A DNA stretch of 64,000 nucleotides from Bradyrhizobium sp. CIAT3101 (GTDB lineage: Bacteria > Pseudomonadota > Alphaproteobacteria > Rhizobiales > Xanthobacteraceae): the NCBI RefSeq assembly GCF_029714945.1, contig NZ_CP121634.1, positions 4,361,001 through 4,425,000 of the forward strand, in the 5' to 3' direction. The position numbers were made by a program, and so were the translations under genes. This document shows, one piece after another, positions 32,253 through 42,062 of the stretch. A model generated the notes under the pieces. That model had not been told where the DNA came from and searched no databases. It saw only the letters and a list, made by a program, of their open reading frames with translations. Position 1 is the stretch's first letter, and each line of letters opens with the position of its first letter.

Positions 32253-34439
32253 CTAGGGCGCGGGGGCTGCGGCCGATGCCGTCGGAGCCGCATTCACGTC
32301 TTGTGCCGTGACACGCTGGACGTCCTTGCCGGCCACCATGCCGCTGGGCTCGAAGCGGGCGCGGTACACCAGCACGTTCTCCATCACGCGCTGGACGTAA
32401 TTGCGCGTCTCCGATAGCGGGATGCGCTCGACCCAGTCGACCGGATCGATCTTGGGGTCTCTGGGGTCGCCGTGCGCCTGCACCCATTCGCGCACCCGGC
32501 CGCGGCCGGCATTGTAGCCGGCGAAGGTCATGATCTGGTTGCCGCGATATTCCGACAGCAATGCGCTGAGTTCGGCTGCCCCCATCTGCGTGTTGTAGAC
32601 GGGATCGGAGACCATTCTGTCCCAGTCATAGGTGAGGCCGAAGCGCTTTGCCGTGTCGCGGCCAGCTTCCGGCGTGACCTGCATCAAGCCGACCGCATTG
32701 GCGGCCGACTTGTCGCGCTGGTTGAACGAGCTCTCGGTGCGGGCGACCGAATAGATCACGCTGGTCTCGATCGCGGGCGCGACCTGCTTGTGTTCGGGAA
32801 TGCCGATGGTCGGGAAGGCGTAGTGGTCGAGCGCGAGCCCGCGCGCCAGGGCCGACTTGCCGACCTCGAGCATGACGCGCGCGTCGTTGCGTCGGCCGGC
32901 GAGCTCCCCGAGCGCTTCGAGCGCCGCGACGTCGGTGCCCTCCTTGGCGAAATCCTCGGCATAGTAATACACCGTGTCGCGCTCGCCGATGCCGTACAGC
33001 ATGTCGGCGGCGCGGACGCGCTCGTCCGCGGCCGGCGTGTCGGCGGAGGCCAGCACGGGTGAGGGGGCCCGCAGCTCTAGCCCCTCGAGGCCAAGTCGTG
33101 CGCGGGCAAGCTGGCCGTAATAGGCGGTCGGATAGCGCGCGGCGGCCGTGAAGCTCATGCGCGCGTCGGCTGTGGCACCCATGGCCTCGGCCGCGCGCCC
33201 GCGCCAGTAATGAGCGCGCGATAGCGCGAGCGGATTGGGCGAGCCCTCGTCGATGGCCGCGAAGTGCATCATCGCGGTCTTGGGATCGTCGAGATAGCGC
33301 AGCGCAATCCAGCCGCACATGAAGTGATAGTCGACGCGATAGACCTCCATCGCGGGCACCACAGCCGCGCGCACCACGTCATACGCCGTCTTGAATTTGC
33401 CCTGGTCGAGCAGTTTTCGCGCCAGCAGGCGGCGCTCGCGCCACCAGGCATCGGTATCCTGCGCCGCCATGGTGTCGGGGGCCGCAGCGAGGATCAATTC
33501 GGCCGCATCGTCGATGCGGTCCTTCTGGATATGCCACTGTGCACGGCACAGGACATAGCCGAGATCGCGACGGGCATCGGCCGACACGTCGTCGAGATAG
33601 TCCTTGGCCTTGTTCTCCTTGCCGTTAACCGCGGCACAGGCCTTGACGATCGCGAGCGAGTCTTCGCCGAGCCGCTTGGCCGCGCGCCTTGCGCCGGCGT
33701 AATCCTTCGCGCCGAGGCGCTTGTCCATGCGGGCGCGATGATCCTCAGCGGCGAGAAGATCGCGAAACGCCGCGTAGGAATCCTCCTCGCTGCGTTCGGA
33801 CAGTTCCTCCGAGCGCCAGGCCTCGCGCACCAGACGCGTGGCCCGGTCGCTGTCGCCCTCGGTGAGCAGCACGCGCGCCAGCGCGAAGCTGCCCTTGGCG
33901 CTGGTCGGCCGGTCCATCGTGAAGGCGTGCACGGTCGCCGCGTCGCTCTTCTCCTGCCATAGCCGCGCCTCGGCGCGCCGGCGCAGCAGTGCCGCGCTCG
34001 GCCAATCCGGATTGGCGGCGAGGAAGGCCGCGTAGCGCTTGAAAGGTGCCGTGCTCTCGGAATGGCGCAGCATGAACCAGTCGGCGAGCTTTTGCCCGGC
34101 GGGATCGGCAATGCGGTCGCGGGCCGCGCTCGCATCATCGGTCTTGCCCTTGCGCGCGAGGTCGAAGGCGTCTTTCAGCGCGGCGAGGTCGCCGGTCAGC
34201 GCAGGCGGCGCGGGCTTGTCCGCGGGCTCGTCGCCCTGCTTCTTCGATCTGCGCTTGGCCTCGGCGTGTTTGCCGTGTTTGCCGCTTGCTGCATGCCGCG
34301 GCTTGCCGCCGGATTTGGCCTCATGCGTCTTCTTCGACGCGGATGATTTATGACTGCTCTTTGCCGTCAGCTCGGTGGGAAGGAGGGCCAAGGCGGCCAC
34401 GGCAACGACACACGCGAGCGAGCGTAGGCACTGGTTCAT
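32253..34439 (-). CDS. Soluble lytic murein transglycosylase
   Basis: A 728-residue periplasmic enzyme that cleaves peptidoglycan to 1,6-anhydro-muropeptides. Signal peptide at about residues 1-26, then a Lys/His-rich stretch (about 27-75), a long helical superhelix of TPR-like repeats, and a C-terminal SLT domain. The catalytic Glu569 is in ARTESSFNQRDKS, with GLMQVTPEAG, AGYNAGRGRV and ETRNYVQRVMENVLVYR around it. Length and layout match the Slt70 family. It is transcribed alone. Confidence 0.95.
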   Translation of the reverse strand: MNQCLRSLACVVAVAALALLPTELTAKSSHKSSASKKTHEAKSGGKPRHAASGKHGKHAEAKRRSKKQGDEPADKPAPPALTGDLAALKDAFDLARKGKTDDASAARDRIADPAGQKLADWFMLRHSESTAPFKRYAAFLAANPDWPSAALLRRRAEARLWQEKSDAATVHAFTMDRPTSAKGSFALARVLLTEGDSDRATRLVREAWRSEELSERSEEDSYAAFRDLLAAEDHRARMDKRLGAKDYAGARRAAKRLGEDSLAIVKACAAVNGKENKAKDYLDDVSADARRDLGYVLCRAQWHIQKDRIDDAAELILAAAPDTMAAQDTDAWWRERRLLARKLLDQGKFKTAYDVVRAAVVPAMEVYRVDYHFMCGWIALRYLDDPKTAMMHFAAIDEGSPNPLALSRAHYWRGRAAEAMGATADARMSFTAAARYPTAYYGQLARARLGLEGLELRAPSPVLASADTPAADERVRAADMLYGIGERDTVYYYAEDFAKEGTDVAALEALGELAGRRNDARVMLEVGKSALARGLALDHYAFPTIGIPEHKQVAPAIETSVIYSVARTESSFNQRDKSAANAVGLMQVTPEAGRDTAKRFGLTYDWDRMVSDPVYNTQMGAAELSALLSEYRGNQIMTFAGYNAGRGRVREWVQAHGDPRDPKIDPVDWVERIPLSETRNYVQRVMENVLVYRARFEPSGMVAGKDVQRVTAQDVNAAPTASAAAPAP

Positions 34440-34760
34440 TGCGTGGTCCCCCTGCGAAACCAGTACAAACCAAAGTCCGCGACGACATGCGGCTCGAGAA
34501 TCAGACGACCCCCAAACGATGACTCAGCATCGTTTCGCATTCCTCACGCTGTCGCAACAATGCGGCAAAATACGGATGGAGCACGGGAACTTCTGCAACG
34601 CCGGATAGAGCGGGGCTTTTAACCTTTGTTAACGGATGGGCCCCGGGCGACGGTTGCAGGCGGCTCTTGGCGCCGCGAGGCCCGATTGCGCGTGTTCCCG
34701 GGCCGAAATCCGGTGTATTGAGTTCCACAGATCCTTCATTTCAGCCTTTGCCCGCACCTC
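34440..34760. other. Divergent intergenic region with perfect inverted repeat
   Basis: About 320 bases between slt and the cyclase gene. At 34514-34535 there is a perfect 8-bp inverted repeat (AAACGATG, spacer ACTCAG, CATCGTTT), which could be an operator or a short hairpin. A run CTTTTAACCTTTGTTAACGG at 34616-34635 is AT-rich for this genome and may belong to the cyclase promoter. Confidence 0.5.
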
Positions 34761-36497
34761 ATGCCGCTCTTCAACCAGTCGATCCGGCGCAAGATCGTCG
34801 GCATCGCCCTCGGATTGATCGTCCTGATGCTGATCACCTCGATCCTGTCGATGGTGATGTCGAGCCAGGTCGGCGTTCTCCTGGACGAGCTGACCAATCG
34901 CTACATCCCGGCCTATGGCGATCTGGCGCGGGCCAATGTGCGATCGCTGGAGCGGTCGGTGGCGCTGCGGCGGATGGTCATGATGAAGATGCAGGACGTC
35001 CCGGACGAGGAGGCCTATGCGGCGCGGTTTCGCGAGTTCGAAGAAGCCGACCGCAGGATCGACGACGAGGCGGAGAGTGCGCGCAAGCTCATCAACGAGA
35101 TCATCGACGACACCACGACCCCATCGGACAATGCCGCGCTGGCCCGGATCGAGACCCGCATCGAAACCGCGCTCATCGAGCTGCGGCACGAGATGGATGC
35201 GGCTCACAAGAAGCTGCTTGAGGAGGTCAACGCCAGGCAGATGCCGGAGGCACGCGGAACGCTGGAGCACATCGATGCAATCCGCGACCAGTTCAACCAG
35301 AAGATCGACGGCATCCGCGCCGACATGCTCAAGCAGGTCTTTGCCTCGACGTCGACGGTGATCAAGCGCCAGCATCAGGCAATCATCATCTCGGCCATCG
35401 TGACCTTGCTCGCAGCGATCGTCGGATTTGCCTTCGCGCTGCTGGTGTCGAGCGGCATCACGCGCCCGGTGCGGTTGCTGCTCGCCGGGGCCCGCGAGGT
35501 CGAGGCGGGGCGCTTCGACAAGAACATCACCGTCTCGACGCAAGATGAGATCGGGGAGCTCGCCGCCGCCTTCAACCGCATGATCGAGCAGTTGCGCCAC
35601 AACGAGCGCATCCGTGAAACGTTCGGCCGCTACATCGATCCGAAGGTGGTGCAGGGCCTGATCGAGCAGCCGGAGATCGCCATCGACGGCCAGCGCCGGA
35701 TGATGACCATCATGTTCTCCGACATGAGCGGCTTCACCTCGATGAGCGAGGGCATGACCCCGCGCGGCCTCGTCAAGGTGATGAACCACTATTTCACGGT
35801 GATGTCCGCGCCGATCCGGAACAACCGCGGCGTGATCGACAAATATATCGGCGACGCCATCATGTCCTATTGGGGCCCGCCCTTCGTCGAGGAAGACGAG
35901 CAGGCGCTGCTCGCCGGCCTGTCCGCCATCGACATGGCCGACCAGGTGCCCGCGCTGCAGAAGCAATTGCCGGATCTGCTCGGCATCCGCGCCATGCCGG
36001 TGCCGTGCGATCTGCGCATTGGCATTGCCACAGGCGAGGTCCTGACCGGCAGCATCGGCTCCGAGCTGATGATGAGCTTTACCGTGATGGGGGACGCAGT
36101 GAACCTCGCCTCGCGCCTCGAGGCCGTCAACAAGGTCTACGGTACCCGCATCCTGATCTCGCAGGCGACCGCCGAGGTGATCGGAGCGCGGCTCGAATTG
36201 CGTGAGATCGATCGTCTCGCGGTGGTCGGGCAGAGCGTGCCGCAACCGGTGTTCGAGGTGATGGGACGGCCGGGTGGGCTGGCCGAGCCGCAGGAAAGCT
36301 TGCGCGCGCACTATGCCGAAGGACTTGCCGCCTATCGCGCGTGCCGCTTCGACGACGCACGCGCCGCGTTCAACGCCGCGCTGGAGCATGCCCCCGGCGA
36401 CGGCCCGTCGCGCACCATGCTGGCCCGCATTGCGCAGTTCGAGGCGACCCCTCCAGCCGCCGATTGGGACGGCGCCTGGCGAATGGAAAGCAAATAG
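34761..36497 (+). CDS. Membrane class III adenylate/guanylate cyclase with HAMP domain
   Basis: A 578-residue cyclase. Membrane segments at about 12-33 and 208-230 enclose a helical periplasmic sensor; a HAMP domain follows (GITRPVRLLLAGAREVEAGRF), then the class III catalytic domain (about 310-490) with the metal-binding Asp in MFSDMSGFTSM and GVIDKYIGDAIMSYWGPP, plus VMGDAVNLASRLE. The C-terminus (about 510-570) looks like a short TPR stretch. It probably makes cAMP in response to an outside or membrane signal. Transcribed alone, divergent from slt. Confidence 0.94.
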   Translation: MPLFNQSIRRKIVGIALGLIVLMLITSILSMVMSSQVGVLLDELTNRYIPAYGDLARANVRSLERSVALRRMVMMKMQDVPDEEAYAARFREFEEADRRIDDEAESARKLINEIIDDTTTPSDNAALARIETRIETALIELRHEMDAAHKKLLEEVNARQMPEARGTLEHIDAIRDQFNQKIDGIRADMLKQVFASTSTVIKRQHQAIIISAIVTLLAAIVGFAFALLVSSGITRPVRLLLAGAREVEAGRFDKNITVSTQDEIGELAAAFNRMIEQLRHNERIRETFGRYIDPKVVQGLIEQPEIAIDGQRRMMTIMFSDMSGFTSMSEGMTPRGLVKVMNHYFTVMSAPIRNNRGVIDKYIGDAIMSYWGPPFVEEDEQALLAGLSAIDMADQVPALQKQLPDLLGIRAMPVPCDLRIGIATGEVLTGSIGSELMMSFTVMGDAVNLASRLEAVNKVYGTRILISQATAEVIGARLELREIDRLAVVGQSVPQPVFEVMGRPGGLAEPQESLRAHYAEGLAAYRACRFDDARAAFNAALEHAPGDGPSRTMLARIAQFEATPPAADWDGAWRMESK

Positions 36498-36602
36498 CCG
36501 GCCATCCGCGAATAATTCGTTCTACTCTATAACGATGTTCGCCGTGACGTAATGCCCGGGCTTAGGTTAGCTGTCCTTGAGGCGTTTAATGGGGATACGC
36601 CA

Positions 36603-36779
36603 ATGACAGAACTTGAGGACAGGCTGGAGCGGTTTGAGACTCTCACCGCCGAATGCGAGCTGATTGCCAAGCTCGCCACCGACAGCAACAAGCGCGAGTT
36701 CTACCTGAAGCTCGGGGAGCAGTACCGTCAGCTCGCGGTGGACATGCGCCACGTGATCGCGACCAAGGCTGCCGCTTGA
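36603..36779 (+). CDS. Small helical hypothetical protein
   Basis: A 58-residue acidic helical protein (MTELEDRLERFETLTAECE, then KREFYLKLGEQYRQLAVDM). I do not recognise a named family. The ATG at 36603 follows GGGGATA; an upstream ATG at 36552 lacks a good site. It lies about 100 bases after the cyclase and may be its own unit. Confidence 0.6.
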   Translation: MTELEDRLERFETLTAECELIAKLATDSNKREFYLKLGEQYRQLAVDMRHVIATKAAA

Positions 36780-37004
36780 ATTGGTCTAACGGTTCCAATT
36801 GCAAAGAGGCACGACGCGGCATCTCCGCGTTGGCAGGATCGCGCGCGATCGCAAGCCGTTCTTAACAATTGAGACGCATCCTCGATGGGAACCGGGGAAC
36901 GACGCGTTGCGTTGCCTGGCGATGGGAATGCAGATGGGAATGCTTGGGGCAAGATTGCCATGCAACGTTGCCCGCGTACGTAGCTCGTCCGATGGTGACG
37001 TCCC

Positions 37005-37217
37005 ATGCGTCTGTTTGCGGTCATCTTGTTTGCGCTTCTGACGGCAGCCTGCAACCCGGAGCAGGACGTCACGGGCTCGACCCCGGTCTGCGCGCTGCGG
37101 AATTACAGCTCCTACAATCCCCGCGACATGAACCAGTGCGTTGCCGCCTGCAAGGCGTGCGACCACGGCAATACCGTCACCTGCACCACCTCCTGCACGC
37201 TCAAGGGCGCGCACTGA
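37005..37217 (+). CDS. Small cysteine-rich lipoprotein
   Basis: A 70-residue predicted lipoprotein: signal FAVILFALLTAAC with lipobox LTAAC and the modified Cys at residue 16. The mature part has seven further cysteines (VCALRN, QCVAACKACDHGN, CTTSCTLKG), so it is probably disulfide-rich. No family is recognised. The start is the ATG at 37005; the 225 bases before it show no clear gene. Confidence 0.65.
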   Translation: MRLFAVILFALLTAACNPEQDVTGSTPVCALRNYSSYNPRDMNQCVAACKACDHGNTVTCTTSCTLKGAH

Positions 37218-37244
37218 AGGCAACGCCCGAGGCGGCGGCCTCCG

Positions 37245-37964
37245 TCAGCCGCGGGCCGCTTCGCGCCGCAATTCCGGAAAAATAGCCTCGTCCTGGAGGA
37301 TGACGTCGGCGGTTCGCCGATAGTGAGCCGTCAACAGCGTCACCGCCAGATCGGAATCGCCGCTCAGCACCGCATCCACGATTGCCGCATGCTCGTCACC
37401 GACATGGCGGGAGGGAAAGGCCTTGCTGATCGACAGCCGCCGGTAACGGTAAAGCTGGTCGGCAAGCTGACCGCAGAACGCGATGAGGGATTGCGAGCCA
37501 CACTGACCGATCAGGGTCCGATGGTAGATGCGGTGCAGCCGCTCCCATTCGGAATTGTCCTCGAACTCCGTGGCGCTCAGCGACCGCGGCACGCGGCTCA
37601 GCCGATGCTGCGCCAGCACCAGTTGCTCCTCCCACTGGGGCGTGGACGCCGCCATCGATTCACGCAGCGCAAGAGCCTCGACCCAGCAGCGCGTCTTGGT
37701 CAGTTCGGCAAGCTCGGCGCGGCTGACGTCCTTGACGTAGAAGCCGCGCTGCTCCCGGACCTCGACCAGTCCGTCGGCGGTCAGCCGGTTGAGCGCCTCG
37801 CGCAGCGGCGTTTGGCCGGTCTGATAGGTCTCCATCAGAAATCGCATTTGCAGCTTGCGCGACGGCGCAAGGCGTCCGGACAACAAGTCCTCGCGCAGCC
37901 GGTCGTAGACATGGCTCGCTTGCGTCGATGGCGCGGACAGGGAGGCCGTTGCAGTCAATTCCAC
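37245..37964 (-). CDS. GntR-family regulator, FCD type
   Basis: A 239-residue repressor-like protein: N-terminal winged helix (SHVYDRLREDLLSGRLAPSRK, TGQTPLREALNRLTADGLV) and C-terminal all-helical FCD ligand domain with conserved His and Asp positions (HRIYHRTLIG, GDEHAAIVDAVL, HYRRTADVIL). It is divergent from the aromatic catabolic genes that follow and very likely controls them; the intergenic inverted repeat at 38008-38040 is a candidate operator. Confidence 0.92.
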   Translation of the reverse strand: MELTATASLSAPSTQASHVYDRLREDLLSGRLAPSRKLQMRFLMETYQTGQTPLREALNRLTADGLVEVREQRGFYVKDVSRAELAELTKTRCWVEALALRESMAASTPQWEEQLVLAQHRLSRVPRSLSATEFEDNSEWERLHRIYHRTLIGQCGSQSLIAFCGQLADQLYRYRRLSISKAFPSRHVGDEHAAIVDAVLSGDSDLAVTLLTAHYRRTADVILQDEAIFPELRREAARG

Positions 37965-38007
37965 CGCTCAAGTCTCCGTTGTTCGCTCAGCTCGCGGTCC
38001 ACCATCA

Positions 38008-38040
38008 TATACATCTGATCACGATTCCATAAAATGTATA
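38008..38040. promoter_or_regulatory. Inverted repeat in the GntR/catabolic intergenic region
   Basis: TATACAT and ATGTATA lie 19 bases apart in the 198-base gap between the GntR gene and the dioxygenase gene. The region is markedly AT-rich against its surroundings. Candidate operator or overlapping divergent promoter; the wide spacing makes it uncertain. Confidence 0.4.
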
Positions 38041-38162
38041 AATTTCTATTGCGGTATCGATTTTGTGTAATAAAAGGAGCGGGACGGTCGTGAAGGTGCG
38101 GCCGCGATCAAGAAAGCCACACCCGGTCAGCCCGGACAGTGGCCTGACGGAGGAGTGCGTTC

Positions 38163-39059
38163 ATGGCCCGGTTTCCGGTGACAGCGCTGCGCAGCGTCGA
38201 GCTCGGCACGCCGGACCTCGACCGCTCCGTAAAATTCTATTGCGACGTCTGGGGCCTTGCGCTCGTGGCGCGCGTGGACGGCATCGTCTATCTGCGCGCA
38301 ACCGGCAGCGATCATCACGTCGTGGCGCTCTACCAAAGCGAGCAGCCGGAGCTCGGCGCGGTGACCTTTCGCGTCACAAGCACGGACGATCTTGCGTCCA
38401 TTGCCGACAGAACGGTTGCCGAAGGCGCCCGATTGCTGTGCGGGCCGGCGCCCAACGCTGCGCCCGATGGCGGCGTGGCGATGACCATTCGCGCACCGGA
38501 AGGTGGCATCCTTCGTTTCGTTCACGGCGATATCGGTCACGCGCCGGGGCCGCAGCAGGGCGACCGGCCGGAGCGGCTTGCCCACGTCAATCTCAACAGC
38601 ACCGATGTCGATCGCTCCGCGGCCTTCTACGAGCGCGCGCTCGGATTTCGGCTGACGGACCGTTCGAAGGCGATGGCGTTCGTCCGCTGCAACAGCGATC
38701 ACCATGCCGTCGTGATCGCCGCGGCAGGGGTCAACGGACTCAACCATGTTGCCTTCCTGATGCCGAGCCTGGAGGCGGTGATGCGCGGCTCGGGGCGGAT
38801 GATCGATGCCGGCTTTCCGATTGCCTGGGGCGTCGGTCGCCACGGGCCCGGTGACAACGTGTTTTCCTATTTCATCGATCCGGTCGGGACCGTGATCGAA
38901 TACACCGCCGAGGTGCTCCAGGTCGACGACAGCTACGTCGTGCGGGGCCCCGATCATTGGGTCTGGCCGCCCGGCCGCACCGATCAATGGGGCATCGCTC
39001 CGCCGAAGGCCGAGCACGTCAAGGCGGCGCAATTGTCGGTCCGCTACGCCGCGCTTTGA
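38163..39059 (+). CDS. VOC-superfamily extradiol ring-cleavage dioxygenase
   Basis: A 298-residue two-domain type I extradiol dioxygenase. The C-terminal domain carries the iron ligands His141 (AHVNLN), His195 (LNHVAFL) and Glu246 (GTVIEYTAE), with Tyr248 matching the conserved E-x-Y. The N-terminal domain (VELGTPDLDRSVKFYCDVWG) is the degenerate duplicate, as in BphC. It should open a catecholic ring beside a hydroxyl. GGAGGAG precedes the ATG. First gene of the cluster divergent from the GntR regulator; substrate unknown. Confidence 0.9.
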   Translation: MARFPVTALRSVELGTPDLDRSVKFYCDVWGLALVARVDGIVYLRATGSDHHVVALYQSEQPELGAVTFRVTSTDDLASIADRTVAEGARLLCGPAPNAAPDGGVAMTIRAPEGGILRFVHGDIGHAPGPQQGDRPERLAHVNLNSTDVDRSAAFYERALGFRLTDRSKAMAFVRCNSDHHAVVIAAAGVNGLNHVAFLMPSLEAVMRGSGRMIDAGFPIAWGVGRHGPGDNVFSYFIDPVGTVIEYTAEVLQVDDSYVVRGPDHWVWPPGRTDQWGIAPPKAEHVKAAQLSVRYAAL

Positions 39060-39090
39060 GCGCGGCACCTCATCAACATTCAAACGGGAT

Positions 39091-40674
39091 GTGCAGAGCT
39101 TGGTATCCGGTTCGAACCACGCGAACGAGTTTGAGGTCGCTGTCGTGGGCTTCGGTCCGTCAGGCGCCGTCGCCACCAGCCTGCTGGGCGCGCAAGGGAT
39201 CCGCACGCTGGCCGTGGACCGGGACCGCGCCGTCTACGACAAGCCGCGCGCGATCGCGATCGATCACGAGATCCTGCGGCTGTTCGACAATCTCGGAATT
39301 GCCGGGCAGCTGGGTCCGTACATCGCGCCGTTTCCGGCCTCCGAACATTTCGGTGCGCGCGGCCAGCTGATCCGTCGCATCGACATGGTCAGCGAGCCTT
39401 ATCCGCTTGGCTATACGCCGACCATGGTGTTCACGCAGCCGCCGGTCGAGGAAATCCTGCGCGCGCATGCGCGCTCGCTTCCGTCGGTGGTCGTCGAACT
39501 CGGCACCGAGCTCCGGCGGCTCGACCAGGCGCCGAACGGCGTGACGCTCGAGCTCCGCGGCGACCAGGGCGCCCGGAACGTCGCGGCTGATTATGTCATC
39601 GCCTGCGATGGCGCATCGAGCACGGTCCGCCGGCAGCTCGGGATCGGCTTTGACGATCTGGTGTTCGACGAGCCTTGGCTCGTGATCGACCTCAACGTCA
39701 ACGAGGCGGGGATTGCAAAACTGCCGCGCACGGCCGCGCAGTTCTGCGATCCGGCACGGCCGACCACCTACATCGTCGGACCCGGCTCGCATCGGCGTTT
39801 CGAGATCATGCTGCTGCCCGGCGAGGATCCGCGCGCGATGGAGCTGCCCGAGCAGGTCTGGCGGCTCCTGGCGCGCTGGCTCACGCCCGACGATGCGACG
39901 CTGTGGCGGGCGGCGAGCTATCGCTTCCATGCCCTCGTCGCCAGCAAATGGCGCGAAGGGCGCATCTTCCTCGCCGGAGATGCGGCCCACCAGCAGCCGC
40001 CCTTCATCGGCCAGGGCATGTGCCAGGGCATTCGCGACGTCGCCAATCTGGCCTGGAAGCTCGCGCGCGTCCTGCGCGGAGAGTCCGGCGCGGCGCTGTT
40101 CGACACCTACCAGGACGAACGCAGTGCCCATGTCCGCGAGCTGACGACGCGCATCAAGGCGATCGGTCATGTCATCTGCGAGCGCAATCCGGACGCAGCC
40201 GCGGCACGCGATGCCCGCATCCTCGCTGAAGGCGGCGGTGTGCCGCGGACCATCACCCGTCAGGAGATCGTGCCGTCGCTCAGCTGTGGCCTGCGCGCCG
40301 AGGTGCCGCATGCTGCCAACGGCACGCTGTTTCCGCAGCCGTGGGTGCTGACCGCGAGCGGCCGGCAATTGCTCGACGCTGCCTGCGGTGCCGGATGGCG
40401 GCTCGTGCTCAGGGGCGATAGCGCGTTGGCGCATTCGCCTGCGATCGCGACCCGCGCGGCGGAGACAGGCTTGCGCGTGATCGGCATCGCTGAGGCGGAT
40501 CACGATGCCGGCCCGGACGTGCTGCGGGAGGAGAGCGGCGTGGTGGCGAGCTGGTTCGCACGGCATGCCTGCGCGGCCGCGATCGTGCGCCCCGATCATT
40601 ACGTCTACGGCGTCGCGGCCGACGAAGCCGCGCTCGCGGCGATGCTGTCCGGCCTGAAGGCGCGGCTGCAATGA
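39091..40674 (+). CDS. FAD-dependent aromatic hydroxylase (MhpA-like)
   Basis: A 527-residue flavoprotein monooxygenase of the PheA/MhpA group. FAD binding: VAVVGFGPSGAVATSLLGAQG at the start, YVIACDGASSTVRRQLGI in the middle, and FLAGDAAHQQPPFIGQGMCQG (the GD motif). A C-terminal thioredoxin-like part follows (from about residue 400). It would add a hydroxyl to a phenol to feed the dioxygenase encoded upstream. The start is a GTG at 39091; 31 bases separate it from the dioxygenase. Exact substrate unknown. Confidence 0.9.
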   Translation: MQSLVSGSNHANEFEVAVVGFGPSGAVATSLLGAQGIRTLAVDRDRAVYDKPRAIAIDHEILRLFDNLGIAGQLGPYIAPFPASEHFGARGQLIRRIDMVSEPYPLGYTPTMVFTQPPVEEILRAHARSLPSVVVELGTELRRLDQAPNGVTLELRGDQGARNVAADYVIACDGASSTVRRQLGIGFDDLVFDEPWLVIDLNVNEAGIAKLPRTAAQFCDPARPTTYIVGPGSHRRFEIMLLPGEDPRAMELPEQVWRLLARWLTPDDATLWRAASYRFHALVASKWREGRIFLAGDAAHQQPPFIGQGMCQGIRDVANLAWKLARVLRGESGAALFDTYQDERSAHVRELTTRIKAIGHVICERNPDAAAARDARILAEGGGVPRTITRQEIVPSLSCGLRAEVPHAANGTLFPQPWVLTASGRQLLDAACGAGWRLVLRGDSALAHSPAIATRAAETGLRVIGIAEADHDAGPDVLREESGVVASWFARHACAAAIVRPDHYVYGVAADEAALAAMLSGLKARLQ

Positions 40675-40708
40675 ACAAGACAAAGACAAAATTCAACAGG
40701 GGGAAATC

Positions 40709-42037
40709 ATGCCATCATCGTCGAGCCTGACGACGGGACCTGCGGTGCCTGCGCGCGCCTACGCCGTCCTCATCATGCTGTTTCTGTTCCAGACGATCAA
40801 TTTCTTCGACAAGCTTGTGTTCGGTCTCTCGGCGGTGCCGATGATGAAGGAGCTGTCGCTCAGCCCGAAGGAGTTCGGCCTGATTGGCAGCAGCTTCTTT
40901 CTGCTGTTCTCGCTCTCGGGCATGGCGGTCGGACTGTTCGTTGTCGGGCGTTTCCCAGCAAAGTGGATCTTGATGCTGCTCGCCGCCATCTGGTCGGCGA
41001 CGCAGCTTCCGGTGTTCTTCTCGAGCTCCGTCATGGTGCTGGTCGTGTGCCGCATTCTTCTCGGCGCGGGCGAGGGGCCGGGCCTGCCGACGGCATTGCA
41101 CGCCTGCTACAACTGGTTTCCCGCCGACAAGCGCAGCGTCCCGAGCGCAGTGGTTCTGCAAGGGATCAGCGTCGGGCTTCTGGCCGGCGGTCCGTTGCTG
41201 ACCTACGTGATCATCAATTACGGCTGGCGCACGGGCTTTCTGGTCTGCGGGCTGCTCGGCGTCGCCTGGATGGTCGCCTGGAGCATCATCGGCGCGGAGG
41301 GACCTTACGCCGCGGCTGCCGCCGGCCAGGATGCGCCGGCGGCTGCGCCAAATGTGCCCGGGCGACTCCTGTGGTGTGATCCGACGGTGATCGGCGTCAT
41401 CATCATGTCGACCATGTCGTACTGGATCGTCGGCATCTCCGCGACCTGGCTGCCGCCATTTCTCCAGCTCGGGCTCGGCTACAAGCCGACCGATGTCGGC
41501 TGGATCATCTCGGCCATCTACATCTTCCAGTCGCCGCTGTTGCTCAGCGGCTCCTGGATTACGCAAGCTCTTCAGCGCCGGGGCTGGAGCCTGCGTGCCT
41601 GCCTCGGCAATGCCTCGGGATTGGCACTGCTGGTCGCGGGCTCGGCGCTGCTGCTCAGTATCGTGACGTCGGGCGCGCTGCAGCTCGTCTGCGTGGCGAT
41701 CGCCTTCGCAGCGCCCAGCCTGACCACGATCTTCGGTCCGGTGGCGCTTGGCGCCGTGGCGCCCGCCGCACAGCGCGGCCGGTTGATCGTCGTGATCTAT
41801 TCGGGCAATGCGGCGTCCGCGCTGTTCTCGAATGCGCTCACGGGGTGGATCGTCGGCGAGGCGGGCAGCAACAGCGCGCTCGGCTATGCGCATGCCATGA
41901 CGTTCACCGCCGGCATCCTCATCGTCGGCGCGGTTGCCGCATTCGCACTCATCTTCCCGGAGCGGACCATCGCGCGTTTTGCGAAGACCTCCTCGCCGTC
42001 ATCTTCAGCTACCATCCTTCCTGCCACGTCGATCTGA
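40709..42037 (+). CDS. MFS transporter, aromatic/organic acid type
   Basis: A 442-residue permease with about twelve membrane segments, opening with a helix containing FQTINFFDKLVFGLSAVPMM, and the family pattern RILLGAGEGPGLPTALHACY in helix 4-5 that marks the anion:cation symporter (ACS)-like group. GGGGGAAATC precedes the ATG. Its place inside the catabolic cluster makes uptake of the aromatic substrate the likely role. Confidence 0.9.
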   Translation: MPSSSSLTTGPAVPARAYAVLIMLFLFQTINFFDKLVFGLSAVPMMKELSLSPKEFGLIGSSFFLLFSLSGMAVGLFVVGRFPAKWILMLLAAIWSATQLPVFFSSSVMVLVVCRILLGAGEGPGLPTALHACYNWFPADKRSVPSAVVLQGISVGLLAGGPLLTYVIINYGWRTGFLVCGLLGVAWMVAWSIIGAEGPYAAAAAGQDAPAAAPNVPGRLLWCDPTVIGVIIMSTMSYWIVGISATWLPPFLQLGLGYKPTDVGWIISAIYIFQSPLLLSGSWITQALQRRGWSLRACLGNASGLALLVAGSALLLSIVTSGALQLVCVAIAFAAPSLTTIFGPVALGAVAPAAQRGRLIVVIYSGNAASALFSNALTGWIVGEAGSNSALGYAHAMTFTAGILIVGAVAAFALIFPERTIARFAKTSSPSSSATILPATSI

Positions 42038-42062
42038 TCGGCCCAAACGTCAAGGACACCAC

